The position numbers were made by a program, and so were the translations under genes. Below, one piece after another: positions 54,099-62,602 of a stretch of DNA of 64,000 nucleotides. The stretch comes from Desulfosoma caldarium (GTDB taxonomy: Bacteria; Desulfobacterota; Syntrophobacteria; Syntrophobacterales; DSM-9756), in NCBI RefSeq assembly GCF_003751385.1, contig NZ_RJVA01000010.1:124001-188000 (forward strand), read 5' to 3'. Under the pieces are notes generated by a model, which ran no database searches, was not told the DNA's origin, and saw only the letters and a list, made by a program, of their open reading frames with translations. The number at the start of each line of letters is the position of its first letter. The first letter of the stretch is position 1.

Positions 54099-54899
54099 AT
54101 GAAACCCGTCCGCGCCTTCCTGGACAACATCGCCGTGGTCCTGCACCGCCCGCATTTTCCCGAAAACATCGGGGCTGCGGCTCGAGCAGCAAAAAACATG
54201 GGGATTCGACGCCTCATCGTCGTTGATCCGCTGGACTGCGACCTCACTCGCATCCTCAAAATGGCCACCCATGCCGCCGAAGACGTGGTGGCCACCATGG
54301 AAATCTATGACAATCTGCGCGAGGCCCTGGGGTCATTTCAATATATCATCGGCACGACAGCGAGAACAGGTTCCCAACGGCGCACCATCATGGACCCTCG
54401 GGACATAGCCCGCCGGGTGGTGAGCATCAGCCGCACCAACAAAACGGCACTGCTTTTTGGGCCTGAAAATCGAGGGCTGGCCAACCGGGAACTGAAATAC
54501 TGCCACGCTCTGGTGACCATTCCCACATCCCAGGAATTCGCCTCGCTGAACCTGGCTCAAGCCGTCATGATCATGACCTATGAAATTTTTCGAGCCGCCG
54601 AGCAACCGCCTGAGAGCTTTACACCCAAATTGGCCACCAGCTTTGAACTGGAAGCCATGTACGACCATCTTCAAGAAACTTTGGCCAAGATTCACTTCGT
54701 GAATCCCGAAAATCCTGAGTACTGGATGAGAAGCCTGCGCCGGTTTTTCAGCCGGATTGGATTGCAAGCGCGCGAAGTCAAGATCATTCGAGGTATCTGC
54801 AGGCAGATCGAATGGTACGGTGAAAAGATGGCTTTCGAGGCGGTGCGCCAAGTCCGTGCACAGGACAAAGGCATTGACTCAATCTCTTGCCTTGACTAG
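54099..54899 (+). CDS. trmJ: tRNA (cytidine/uridine-2'-O-)-methyltransferase TrmJ-type
   Basis: A 266-residue SPOUT methyltransferase that 2'-O-methylates tRNA position 32. The knot motifs are VVLHRPHFPENIGAAARAAK (motif 1), LLFGPENRGLANREL (motif 2) and IPTSQEFASLNLAQAVMIM (motif 3). The C-terminal region (about 165-266) is the TrmJ-type extension. AAAGGAG lies 15 bases before ATG 54099, an unusually long spacing, but no nearer start exists. The next gene begins 65 bases later. Confidence 0.92.
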   Translation: MKPVRAFLDNIAVVLHRPHFPENIGAAARAAKNMGIRRLIVVDPLDCDLTRILKMATHAAEDVVATMEIYDNLREALGSFQYIIGTTARTGSQRRTIMDPRDIARRVVSISRTNKTALLFGPENRGLANRELKYCHALVTIPTSQEFASLNLAQAVMIMTYEIFRAAEQPPESFTPKLATSFELEAMYDHLQETLAKIHFVNPENPEYWMRSLRRFFSRIGLQAREVKIIRGICRQIEWYGEKMAFEAVRQVRAQDKGIDSISCLD

Positions 54900-54964
54900 A
54901 GTGGCTAGGGTTTGCTGCGTTTCTCACTCCCATGGCGACAGAGCTTGAAACATGGAGGATGGTC

Positions 54965-55468
54965 ATGCAGGGTGCGAGCGATCAACGCATTGTGGTTTCG
55001 GGAATCAACCGCAGTCTCTTGTTTAAGGGTGCCGCAACCCTGGCCGTGATCTTCGTGGTGGGATCACTCGTGCTGTTCGCCACACCGTCCCATTACTATT
55101 TTCGGGCGGAGCGGGGCGGGCTTGGGCTCTGCGAGGGTCGATTGTGGGGTCTGGTGGGTTCCGCGGTGCCGGGTTACGAATTCATTCCCGTCTCCGCAGA
55201 CGCCGCTCGATCCCTGGTCGGAAAACCTTTTGCCAGCGCGGAAGAAGCCCTAAACACCCTTCGACCCATTGTGGAACAGGCGGCGCGAGAAGGCATGGCT
55301 GCTGTAGCTCCTGGAGAAAAACAACTGGCTCAGCTGTACAAGACGGTGCTTCCCAACCTTCAGGGCGCGAAGCTTCTTGGGATTCAAGGCTACGACGCCC
55401 GCGTGGAAGCTCTGGAAAAATGGATGGCCGTCGTCACAGGACAGTCGCACACGCCCACCAGTCACTGA
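54965..55468 (+). CDS. Membrane-anchored unknown protein
   Basis: A 167-residue protein with one N-terminal membrane segment (GAATLAVIFVVGSLVLFA) after a short cytoplasmic tail, and a mostly periplasmic remainder containing YYFRAERGGLGLCEGRLWG, YEFIPVSADAARSLVG and a C-terminal helix. I do not recognise a family. ATG 54965 is chosen because GGAGG lies six bases upstream; the frame is open from 54932. A strong terminator follows at 55505. Confidence 0.78.
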   Translation: MQGASDQRIVVSGINRSLLFKGAATLAVIFVVGSLVLFATPSHYYFRAERGGLGLCEGRLWGLVGSAVPGYEFIPVSADAARSLVGKPFASAEEALNTLRPIVEQAAREGMAAVAPGEKQLAQLYKTVLPNLQGAKLLGIQGYDARVEALEKWMAVVTGQSHTPTSH

Positions 55469-55504
55469 GTCTTTCGACGTGCTTCTTCCTCTGAGAGCGC
55501 CTCT

Positions 55505-55542
55505 AGCCCGGCGCCGCTTCAAGCGGCCCGGGCTGTTTTTTT
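55505..55542 (+). terminator. Strong intrinsic terminator
   Basis: Long GC stem AGCCCGGCGCCGC (55505-55517) pairing with GCGGCCCGGGCT (55523-55534, with one bulge) around a 5-base loop, then G and seven T residues (55536-55542). It closes the trmJ-membrane protein transcript. Confidence 0.88.
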
Positions 55543-55762
55543 CACCATTCATGCGAACGCGCCGTGAACACCCCCAACAACTTTCCATAAGGGCCTCTGG
55601 CTGGGATGCACAGCGCTTTTTCGCCGATCCTTGACAAAAATATCCAGTACGTAAAAATACAATTATCCTTTTAGTGACTTTGGAACAAGAGGCTGCGCTT
55701 CGGTTTGACCTTGAGGCAGTCGGTTCGAAAGGTCACTGGGCAACCGCTAGGAAGGACAAGAG

Positions 55763-56938
55763 ATGGAAAACGAGCCGATCATCGAGCTGATCCGTCGCGA
55801 GCTTCCGGGAATTCTGCAACGCCATCCCGAGGTGCGGGATTGGGTGCTTCGACTCACGCGAGACCAGTACGCAGACAAAGAGGAGACAGAGAGCCGTTTT
55901 GATCGGCTGCTGGAAGAATTGCGCCGGGATCGGGAGGAAAATGCACGCAAATGGGATGAGCAAAACCGCAGATGGGAAGAACAAAACCGGGAACTGAACC
56001 GCAAGTGGGAAGAACAAAACCGTAGGTGGGAAGAACACAACCGGGAACTGAATCGCAAGTGGGAAGAACAAAATCGAAAATGGAATGAACAAAACCGCAG
56101 ATGGGAAGAGCAGGCTCGCATGTGGGATGAACAAAACCGCAGGTGGGAAGAGCAGGCTCGCATGTGGGAGGAGCAAAACCGTAGGTGGGAAGAACAAAAC
56201 CGGGAACTGAATCGCAAGTGGGAAGAACAAAACCGCAGGTGGGAAGAACAGGCTCGCATGTGGGAGGAGCAAAACCGTAGGTGGGAAGAACAAAACCGGG
56301 AACTGAACCGCAAGTGGGAAGAACAAAATCGAAAATGGGATGAACAAAACCGCAGGTGGGAAGAGCAGGCCCGCATGTGGGATGAGCAAAACCGCAGGTG
56401 GGAAGAGCAGGCTCGCATGTGGGATGAACAAAACCGCAGGTGGGAAGAGCAGAACCGTAAATGGGACACCAACCAGAAGACCATCAACGAGATCTTGGAA
56501 ACCCTGAAAGCTCAGGCACAAAAGCATGAAAGCAGCATCGGTGCTCTGGGAGCTCGGTGGGGATTAACCTCGGAAGCTTCCTTTCGAAATGGGCTCAGGG
56601 CCATCTTGGAGAAATCTTTCGGCGTCCAGGTGCGCAGCGTGACCGAATACGATGAGAGAGGAGAGGTTTTCGAACACCCCGACCAGGTGGAGCTGGATGT
56701 CGTTGTTCATGACGACGTGTTGATTCTTTGCGAAATCAAGTCTTCCATGAGCAAATCGGACATGTATGCCTTTGAAAGAAAGGTGCGTTTTTATGAGAAG
56801 CGCCACCAGCGGAAAGCCTCACGCAAACTCGTCATCTCACCCATGGTAGACGACCGGGCCAGACAGGTGGCCCAGAGACTGGGCATCGAGGTCTACAGTT
56901 ACGCCAACGATGTGAAGCCCGGTAAGCCGAGCGAATAA
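55763..56938 (+). CDS. DUF3782-type PD-(D/E)xK protein with Trp-periodic coiled coil
   Basis: A 391-residue protein in three parts. Residues 1-62 are helical. Residues 63-239 are 23 near-identical heptads of the type RWEEQNR or KWDEQNR, interrupted four times by the tetrad ELNR, which turns a heptad into an 11-residue step; this should form a very long, charged coiled coil with Trp at one position. Residues about 265-385 match the DUF3782 nuclease-like domain, with ELDVVVHDDVLILCEIKSS giving Asp312, Glu324 and Lys326 of a PD-(D/E)xK core. The ribosome site is weak (AAGGACAAG), and the preceding DNA is AT-rich. Its target is unknown. Confidence 0.88.
   Translation: MENEPIIELIRRELPGILQRHPEVRDWVLRLTRDQYADKEETESRFDRLLEELRRDREENARKWDEQNRRWEEQNRELNRKWEEQNRRWEEHNRELNRKWEEQNRKWNEQNRRWEEQARMWDEQNRRWEEQARMWEEQNRRWEEQNRELNRKWEEQNRRWEEQARMWEEQNRRWEEQNRELNRKWEEQNRKWDEQNRRWEEQARMWDEQNRRWEEQARMWDEQNRRWEEQNRKWDTNQKTINEILETLKAQAQKHESSIGALGARWGLTSEASFRNGLRAILEKSFGVQVRSVTEYDERGEVFEHPDQVELDVVVHDDVLILCEIKSSMSKSDMYAFERKVRFYEKRHQRKASRKLVISPMVDDRARQVAQRLGIEVYSYANDVKPGKPSE
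55949..56479 (+). repeat. Coding tandem repeat, 21-base unit with 12-base insertions
   Basis: Twenty-three copies of a 21-base unit encoding W-E/D-E-Q-N/A-R, with four 12-base insertions encoding ELNR. Larger blocks are also repeated (for example 56010-56220 resembles 56190-56340), which points to recent duplication by slippage or unequal crossing-over. Because the unit is a multiple of three, copy number can change without breaking the frame. Confidence 0.92.
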
Positions 56939-56999
56939 TCTTGCAGCCGGGGAGCTGCCCTGAACTTTTCTCTGTAAACCCCTTGGCTCAGCCATCACT

Positions 57000-57920
57000 T
57001 CAGGCCGCACAGCGAGCGCTGGCGGCGCACACGCGGTTTCGACCTGTGCGTTTGGCGAGATAGAGGGCCTCATCGGCAGATTGAATGAGCGCGTCCGGAA
57101 CCGTGGGCCCATGGGCCGTGGCCACGCCGGCGCTCAGCGTCACAGAGACGGCAACCTGGCCATCAACGATGGGGTGACGGGAGACGGCCGCCCGAATCCT
57201 TTCGGCCACGTTCACGGCAATGCCCGTGTCGGCGTGGGGAAGCACCACAAGAAATTCCTCTCCACCAAAACGACCCACCACATCGTAAGAACGAATCACA
57301 CTCCGCATGCGCGCCACCGTTTCTTTCAGTACATGATCGCCCACGAGGTGCCCGTAGGTGTCGTTGATCTTTTTGAAGTGGTCGATATCCATCATGAGGA
57401 GACTCAAGGGCTGGTTTGCCCTTACCGCTCGATCCAGCTCTTCCACGAGCCTCTGGTATGCCGCACCTCGGTTATACGTTCCCGTCAATGGATCGCGGGT
57501 GGCCTGAATTCGCAAAGCCTCACGGGCAGCCACCAATTCTTCGTGAAGGGCAATGATGCGGCGCCCGATGCCGACACGCACCTGAAGTTCACTGGGATCA
57601 AAGGGTTTGATCATGTAGTCGTCAGCGCCGGCTTCCAGGCCGGAAACGATCTCCTTTCGGCTCGTTTTGGCCGTCAGGAGAATCATGTAGAGGTAGCGGT
57701 CCGTGGGCACCTCTTCCCGGACCTTGCGGCAGATGTCCACCCCATCCATGCCGGGCATGATCCAATCCAATACGGCCAGCCTCGGTGAATCCTCGCCCTG
57801 AAGGACATTCCACGCCGCGTCTCCCGACGCTGCCGTCACCACCTCATAGCCCCATTTGGTGAGCATAGCAGCCACCATTTTACGTGTCGTGGTATCGTCG
57901 TCCGCTACTAAAACCTTCAT
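57000..57920 (-). CDS. Response regulator diguanylate cyclase (REC-GGDEF)
   Basis: A 306-residue PleD-like protein. The receiver domain (1-120) has VLVADDD, the phospho-acceptor Asp in AVLDWIMPGMDG, and the Lys of MIKPFD. The GGDEF domain (about 135-295) has DPLTGTYNR, MMDIDHFKKIND and the active site RFGGEEFLV, with an RSYD inhibitory I-site five residues before it. So it should make c-di-GMP from two GTP and be product-inhibited. It lies 16 bases after the hybrid kinase gene on the same strand, which suggests that kinase as its partner. Confidence 0.96.
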   Translation of the reverse strand: MKVLVADDDTTTRKMVAAMLTKWGYEVVTAASGDAAWNVLQGEDSPRLAVLDWIMPGMDGVDICRKVREEVPTDRYLYMILLTAKTSRKEIVSGLEAGADDYMIKPFDPSELQVRVGIGRRIIALHEELVAAREALRIQATRDPLTGTYNRGAAYQRLVEELDRAVRANQPLSLLMMDIDHFKKINDTYGHLVGDHVLKETVARMRSVIRSYDVVGRFGGEEFLVVLPHADTGIAVNVAERIRAAVSRHPIVDGQVAVSVTLSAGVATAHGPTVPDALIQSADEALYLAKRTGRNRVCAASARCAA

Positions 57921-57936
57921 CGCCTTTTTCCCCCGG

Positions 57937-60900
57937 TCAAAAACTTACGGCGTCCGACGGCGCCCCCACATCACAGACCGCCATGGTTAATCGATCGGCC
58001 TGCTCCTTGACCACGGCACACAATGGCAAAAGGTCGACAGGATTTTCAGGGGCTGCGGCCTGTTCCAAAGCCCGCGCCGCTTCGCTGAGGCGATGGGCCG
58101 AGATATTGGCGGCCGCTCCCTTGAGGCTGTGAGCCAGCCGTTTCGTCTCGGCTATATCACCTTTTTCCAAAGCCTCGTCGATTTCTTTGAGGCGCTGTGG
58201 AAGTTCCGCCACGAATTCCGAAAGGATTTCCCACGACAGATCCATGTCCCCTCCAAGGCGGTCCACCAGTTCGTCCCAATGAAAGACGTCTTGATCTGCT
58301 GCAGCCAGTCCAGCAGATGGCGACGTGCAAGCGGCAGCTTCCTCGTGCACCTGGGCGTCACGTTCGGCTCGGTGCATCTGTCGTTCAATGGCTCCCTGCA
58401 GATCTTCCAGGCGAAGGGGTTTGGGAACATAATCATCCATGCCCGCCTGGAGGCACATCTGCCGGTCGCCCGGAAGGGCGTGGGCCGTCATGGCTATGAT
58501 GGGGACGCGGGGATTCTTAACCCTGGCCAGACCCTTTCGAATCATGCGCGTCGCTTCCAGTCCATCCAGGACAGGCATTTGCACATCCATGAACACCAAG
58601 TCGTAGGTCTGCTGACGAAGCGCTTCAAGGGCTTCCTGGCCGTTGCTCACCACATCAACAGTACACCCCAATTTGCCCAGACACCCTGCGGCGACCTTCT
58701 GATTGACCGGATTGTCTTCCGCCAAAAGCACGCGAAGGGCTGGCGCGTCTTTGTCCAGACTTAAACACGTCACCCCTCGCACCTGGGATTGAACCACTTG
58801 GGCCAGATCGAGACATGCCAAGAGCGCGTTGTAAAGCTTGGAGTACCGGACAGGCTTGGTCAGGACTGCCCGAAACAGGTCCTCTGTCTTGACTCGCTCC
58901 CCCATGGCCGGTGTGACCACGGACGTGAGCAGGACGCATGGGGTGCGAGAAAGGTCCGAATCGGCGCGCATATGTCGCACCACCATCTCCCCGTCCATTT
59001 CAGGCATTTGCATGTCCAGAACGACAATGTCAAAAGGCATGCCATTTCTGTGAGCCGCTCGAAGCTTTTCCAACGCCGTCGGACCATCGGCCGCTTCATC
59101 ATAGCCATAGCCCCACACTCGAAGCATTTCGCTGACAACAAACCGGTTGGTGGCATTGTCATCCACCACCAAAACACGCGTGCTTTGCACGCGCTGCAGC
59201 ACCGCTTCGTCGATTCGAAGCTTTTCTTCCTCCGCGGCCCTCTCGCCCACTTCCAGCACAGCCGTGAACCAGAACGTGGATCCTTTTCCTACTTCGCTGT
59301 CCACGCCCATGACCCCGCCCATCATTTCCACGAGCTTTTTAGAAATGGTCAGTCCCAGGCCCGTGCCACCGTATTTTCGCGTGATGGAGGCATCCGCCTG
59401 GGAGAAGGACTGAAAGATCGCCTCGATTCGATCTTTGGGAATGCCGATTCCCGTATCTCGAACAGCGAACCGCAGCGACACCTTGCCCTGCTGGGGTTCG
59501 CTCTCCGTTCGCGTTACGCTGAGAACAACTTCTCCTTTCTCGGTGAATTTGAGCGCGTTGCCCACCAGGTTCAGCAGGATTTGGCGCAGCCTGGCCGCGT
59601 CTCCTCGAAGGTAACGGGGCACGGCGGCATCCACCAGGCAGGCCAATTCCAGCCCTTTTTCATGCGCCTTAATCGCCAAGGTTTCCGCCACCCCTTCCAC
59701 GGTGTCTCGAAGATCAAAATCCACGTGCTCCAGTTCCATTTTGCCCGCTTCGATCTTGGAAAAATCCAAAATATCGTTGAGCAGGGAGAGCAAAGCTTCG
59801 CCACTTTTTTGAATGATGTCCACGTAGTCCCTCTGCAGGGGGGTCAGAGGCGTGTCTTGTAGCAACCGGTTCATGCCCAGAATGCCGTTCATTGGCGTTC
59901 GGATTTCATGGCTCATGTTGGCGAGAAAGAGGCTCTTGGCTTGGTTGGCCACTTCCGCTTCCAGCGCAAGGCGGTTCGCCTGCGTGATGGCTTCTTCCAG
60001 CTCTTTGTTGCTCTTTTCCAAAGCTTCCAGTGTGAGGCGTACCTCGTGTTCCCGAGCCGCCACCGTATCCGCCATTTGCTTCATGGCACCCACCACGCGG
60101 TCCAGTTCGGCCACACCGCACGGTTCCAATCGGTCTACGGCATCCACATGACCATCGGCCACGTACGCCAAGGCTCGAGAAAAGCGCTCCAGAGGTGTTC
60201 CAACAACCCGTTCCACCTGCCTTCGGGCGAGCGCCATGACGACGGCCGTGGAAAGACACAATAAGGCCACGGCCAACCCCGATGCCTGAGCCACCGGGCT
60301 CAGGAAACGCCACAGCGGCGTGGCCACACAAAAAATCCAACCACGTTCGGCCATGAAGGCCGCCGTGGCCATATGCCACGAGGAATCCAGTGTGACCAGA
60401 GCCGCGTGGGTTTTTCTGTCCGAGATCACCCGATTCACCACCGAAACATGCCCCAGATTGATCTGCTGAGACACCAGATCGTGATTCGGGTGCGCCAAAA
60501 GATTTCCGTAGCCGTCTACGACAAAGGCGATGTTCCCCGCACCCGCCCCATCCAACAAGGATTCCACGTAGGTTTGTATCTTCGAAAGATTCAGTTCGCC
60601 CATCACAAAGCCCAAAGAGCCGTGCCTCACGGCGAGGGAAACCGTGACTTTTCCTGTTTCCTGAGACACATACGGGTCGGAAACCGCCTCGAGCTTCCCA
60701 GGATCCTTGAGCAAAGTCGGTAGAAACCCCGAAAAATCCATGCCTTCAACACCGGAAGGATAACTGGCGAGCACGATGCCTTGGCCGTCGGTAACGATCA
60801 AGCGATCAAAATACGGCACGGCCTGATGGATCTTTTCAAGAATCGACGGGCGACCCTCGGTGGCCCACACATCTGTGGAAGCCAAGATGTGCAGCGTCGA

Positions 60901-61092
60901 TGAAGCATGATGGACGTACCACTGAAGGGACGTCATCAAAGGGCGAATCACCTGACGGTGATGGTTGCGCACCGTCTGGATTTGCTGATAGCCCACAAGC
61001 AAAGTGCCCAAGAACACTGCCGTGAAACCCAAGGCAAAAATCTTGGGTCCCATGTGGGATCGCACCACTGAGGCCAAAGGTGCACTTTTCAT
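57937..61092 (-). CDS. Cache-domain hybrid sensor histidine kinase with two receivers and HPt
   Basis: A 1051-residue membrane kinase: membrane segment about 16-38, a periplasmic Cache-type sensor (40-265), a second membrane segment about 267-289, HAMP (290-345), a coiled coil, HisKA with [15 protein letters not shown] (His395), HATPase (N box [14 protein letters not shown] boxes DTGIGI and GGTGLGL), receiver 1 ([11 protein letters not shown], Asp693), receiver 2 ([12 protein letters not shown], Asp836) and a C-terminal HPt ([11 protein letters not shown], His988). The start ATG 61092 overlaps the stop of the upstream binding-protein gene (ATGA), with GGAGA about eight bases upstream. The phosphorelay can end on the REC-GGDEF protein next door. 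Confidence 0.96.
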   Translation of the reverse strand: MKSAPLASVVRSHMGPKIFALGFTAVFLGTLLVGYQQIQTVRNHHRQVIRPLMTSLQWYVHHASSTLHILASTDVWATEGRPSILEKIHQAVPYFDRLIVTDGQGIVLASYPSGVEGMDFSGFLPTLLKDPGKLEAVSDPYVSQETGKVTVSLAVRHGSLGFVMGELNLSKIQTYVESLLDGAGAGNIAFVVDGYGNLLAHPNHDLVSQQINLGHVSVVNRVISDRKTHAALVTLDSSWHMATAAFMAERGWIFCVATPLWRFLSPVAQASGLAVALLCLSTAVVMALARRQVERVVGTPLERFSRALAYVADGHVDAVDRLEPCGVAELDRVVGAMKQMADTVAAREHEVRLTLEALEKSNKELEEAITQANRLALEAEVANQAKSLFLANMSHEIRTPMNGILGMNRLLQDTPLTPLQRDYVDIIQKSGEALLSLLNDILDFSKIEAGKMELEHVDFDLRDTVEGVAETLAIKAHEKGLELACLVDAAVPRYLRGDAARLRQILLNLVGNALKFTEKGEVVLSVTRTESEPQQGKVSLRFAVRDTGIGIPKDRIEAIFQSFSQADASITRKYGGTGLGLTISKKLVEMMGGVMGVDSEVGKGSTFWFTAVLEVGERAAEEEKLRIDEAVLQRVQSTRVLVVDDNATNRFVVSEMLRVWGYGYDEAADGPTALEKLRAAHRNGMPFDIVVLDMQMPEMDGEMVVRHMRADSDLSRTPCVLLTSVVTPAMGERVKTEDLFRAVLTKPVRYSKLYNALLACLDLAQVVQSQVRGVTCLSLDKDAPALRVLLAEDNPVNQKVAAGCLGKLGCTVDVVSNGQEALEALRQQTYDLVFMDVQMPVLDGLEATRMIRKGLARVKNPRVPIIAMTAHALPGDRQMCLQAGMDDYVPKPLRLEDLQGAIERQMHRAERDAQVHEEAAACTSPSAGLAAADQDVFHWDELVDRLGGDMDLSWEILSEFVAELPQRLKEIDEALEKGDIAETKRLAHSLKGAAANISAHRLSEAARALEQAAAPENPVDLLPLCAVVKEQADRLTMAVCDVGAPSDAVSF

Positions 61093-62234
61093 CGAGTCTC
61101 TCCAATGTGAGACAGCACGTGAAAACGCCCTTGAGCAACCCTTTCCATCACACATGGAAGATGACGATCTCCAAAAGGGGTCAGACGCAACGGTCCGGTT
61201 GGTCCAACGATGTCGTGAACTTGAGTCAGAGCCGTGGGCAAAGGAAGGTGACCGGATAGGGAGCGCTCCAGAGCGCCTCTCAGGAGCAGCACGGCTTCGT
61301 AACTGAAGACGGCAGCGTGGTTCGGGTCTTTGCCGAACCGATGCCGATAGGCTTTGACGAAGTCTTTCATCTGCAAAGAAGACGTTTCAGGATCCACATT
61401 CACAGCGCTCACCAGCTCCACGCCTTCCACCGTGCGCCCGCCGTAGACCACGAGTTCTGGCGATCGGGCCCAAAATGAGGTGAACACGGCCGCCCTGATG
61501 CCTTTCTTGGCCAACCACTGGCACAGGTAAGCGGTGTCCTTGGCGGAGGCAACCACCAGAATCGCCTCAGAGCCGGCATGCTCTAGGGGCTGAAGCATCG
61601 GTTTCCATACGCTGGGCCTGGAAGATCGAAACGCGTGCTGCGCCAGCACAATGCCCCCTCTTCGGCGAAAAGCCTCGGCAAAACCCTCCGCATACGCTCT
61701 GGCAAAGGCTTCATTGTCCGCATCCCAGACAATGACCACGGTGCGCGCATGCCGGTTCAACAGAATATGCTTGGCCAGGGCTTCCACCTGGACGGCGTCC
61801 GAAGGGGCCATGCGAAACAGAGCATCGGCTCGATCATCCAGAACTTGGGAAGACGCCGTGGGGCTGAGGCACACGGCATTGGCCTGCTCCAGGGTCGGAA
61901 GTACTGCCAAAACCTGGGTACTGGTCATGGGCCCAAGAAAAACGCGAAGACCTTGCGACAGCAGCCGCTGGACCGAGGCCAAGGCGCCCGAAACAGTGCC
62001 CTGATCGTTGGCAAGAATGAGTTCCAGGGACCTTCCCTGCACGCCTCCCGAGGCGTTGACGGCTTCCACGGCGAGCATGGCGCCGTTGCGCCCATGAATT
62101 CCAAGGTCCGAAAACCGCCCCGTCAAAGGACCGACAAAACCCACGCGCACCGGATCCTTGAAAGAGCAGCCCTTGAGGGGTCCCCATGAGACCAGAAAAC
62201 ACAGGAGAATTCCCATGCTTTTCATGGACCTCAT
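61089..62234 (-). CDS. Periplasmic ligand-binding lipoprotein (LivJ-type)
   Basis: A 381-residue type I periplasmic binding protein of the branched-chain amino acid/ANF-receptor group: [50 protein letters not shown] and SPTASS. The N-terminus [20 protein letters not shown] has a lipobox-like Cys, so it is membrane-tethered. No ABC permease or ATPase genes are adjacent; instead it overlaps the hybrid kinase at ATGA, so it probably senses a ligand for the kinase rather than for transport. The exact start (62234, 62225) is uncertain. Confidence 0.9.
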   Translation of the reverse strand: MRSMKSMGILLCFLVSWGPLKGCSFKDPVRVGFVGPLTGRFSDLGIHGRNGAMLAVEAVNASGGVQGRSLELILANDQGTVSGALASVQRLLSQGLRVFLGPMTSTQVLAVLPTLEQANAVCLSPTASSQVLDDRADALFRMAPSDAVQVEALAKHILLNRHARTVVIVWDADNEAFARAYAEGFAEAFRRRGGIVLAQHAFRSSRPSVWKPMLQPLEHAGSEAILVVASAKDTAYLCQWLAKKGIRAAVFTSFWARSPELVVYGGRTVEGVELVSAVNVDPETSSLQMKDFVKAYRHRFGKDPNHAAVFSYEAVLLLRGALERSLSGHLPLPTALTQVHDIVGPTGPLRLTPFGDRHLPCVMERVAQGRFHVLSHIGETR

Positions 62235-62602
62235 GCGTCGCGTTGCCTTTCCAGAGGCTTCAGGCACGCCAAAACCTCGCATTCCTCCATCAACTTCCTA
62301 TGTTTTTTCGCCATGAACTGTTTTGGCAATCGGCGACTTCTCCACAAAGCTTTAAAATTTTTTGCCCGACAGGGCCGAGAGGAAATTCCCATGGACACCG
62401 TTTCAAGCGCTCGATGCACACGCGCTCCCGGACAGAGCGTCGCCGCGATAGTCCGGTCAAAGGGCCACGTTCTCACGCTCCTGGTCCTGGGGCACGGAGA
62501 AAGACGGTTCGTTCAGGAACATGGGGCAAGGGCCATCGCACCCTCAGCAGGCGCAGCCGTCAAAATCAGGGGCTGGAACGCCGCGGAGAGCCGATGTTTC
62601 GA
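62235..62602. other. 368-base stretch without a recognised gene
   Basis: Open frames here (for example plus 62313-62660) lack ribosome sites and family-like sequence. The stretch should contain the promoter of the three-gene signalling module and the end of the GH57/DUF3536 transcript. No clear hairpin with a T run or -10/-35 pair was seen. Confidence 0.5.

Noticed and set aside
55949-56479. Regular repeats that could suggest a CRISPR array.
   Set aside because: Units are contiguous 21-mers within an intact reading frame, without unique spacers.
55733-56527. Two long minus-strand frames over the repeat of the DUF3782 gene, with hydrophobic or Ser/His/Cys-rich repeats.
   Set aside because: They arise because the 21-base repeat leaves several frames open; only the plus frame continues into a recognisable domain.
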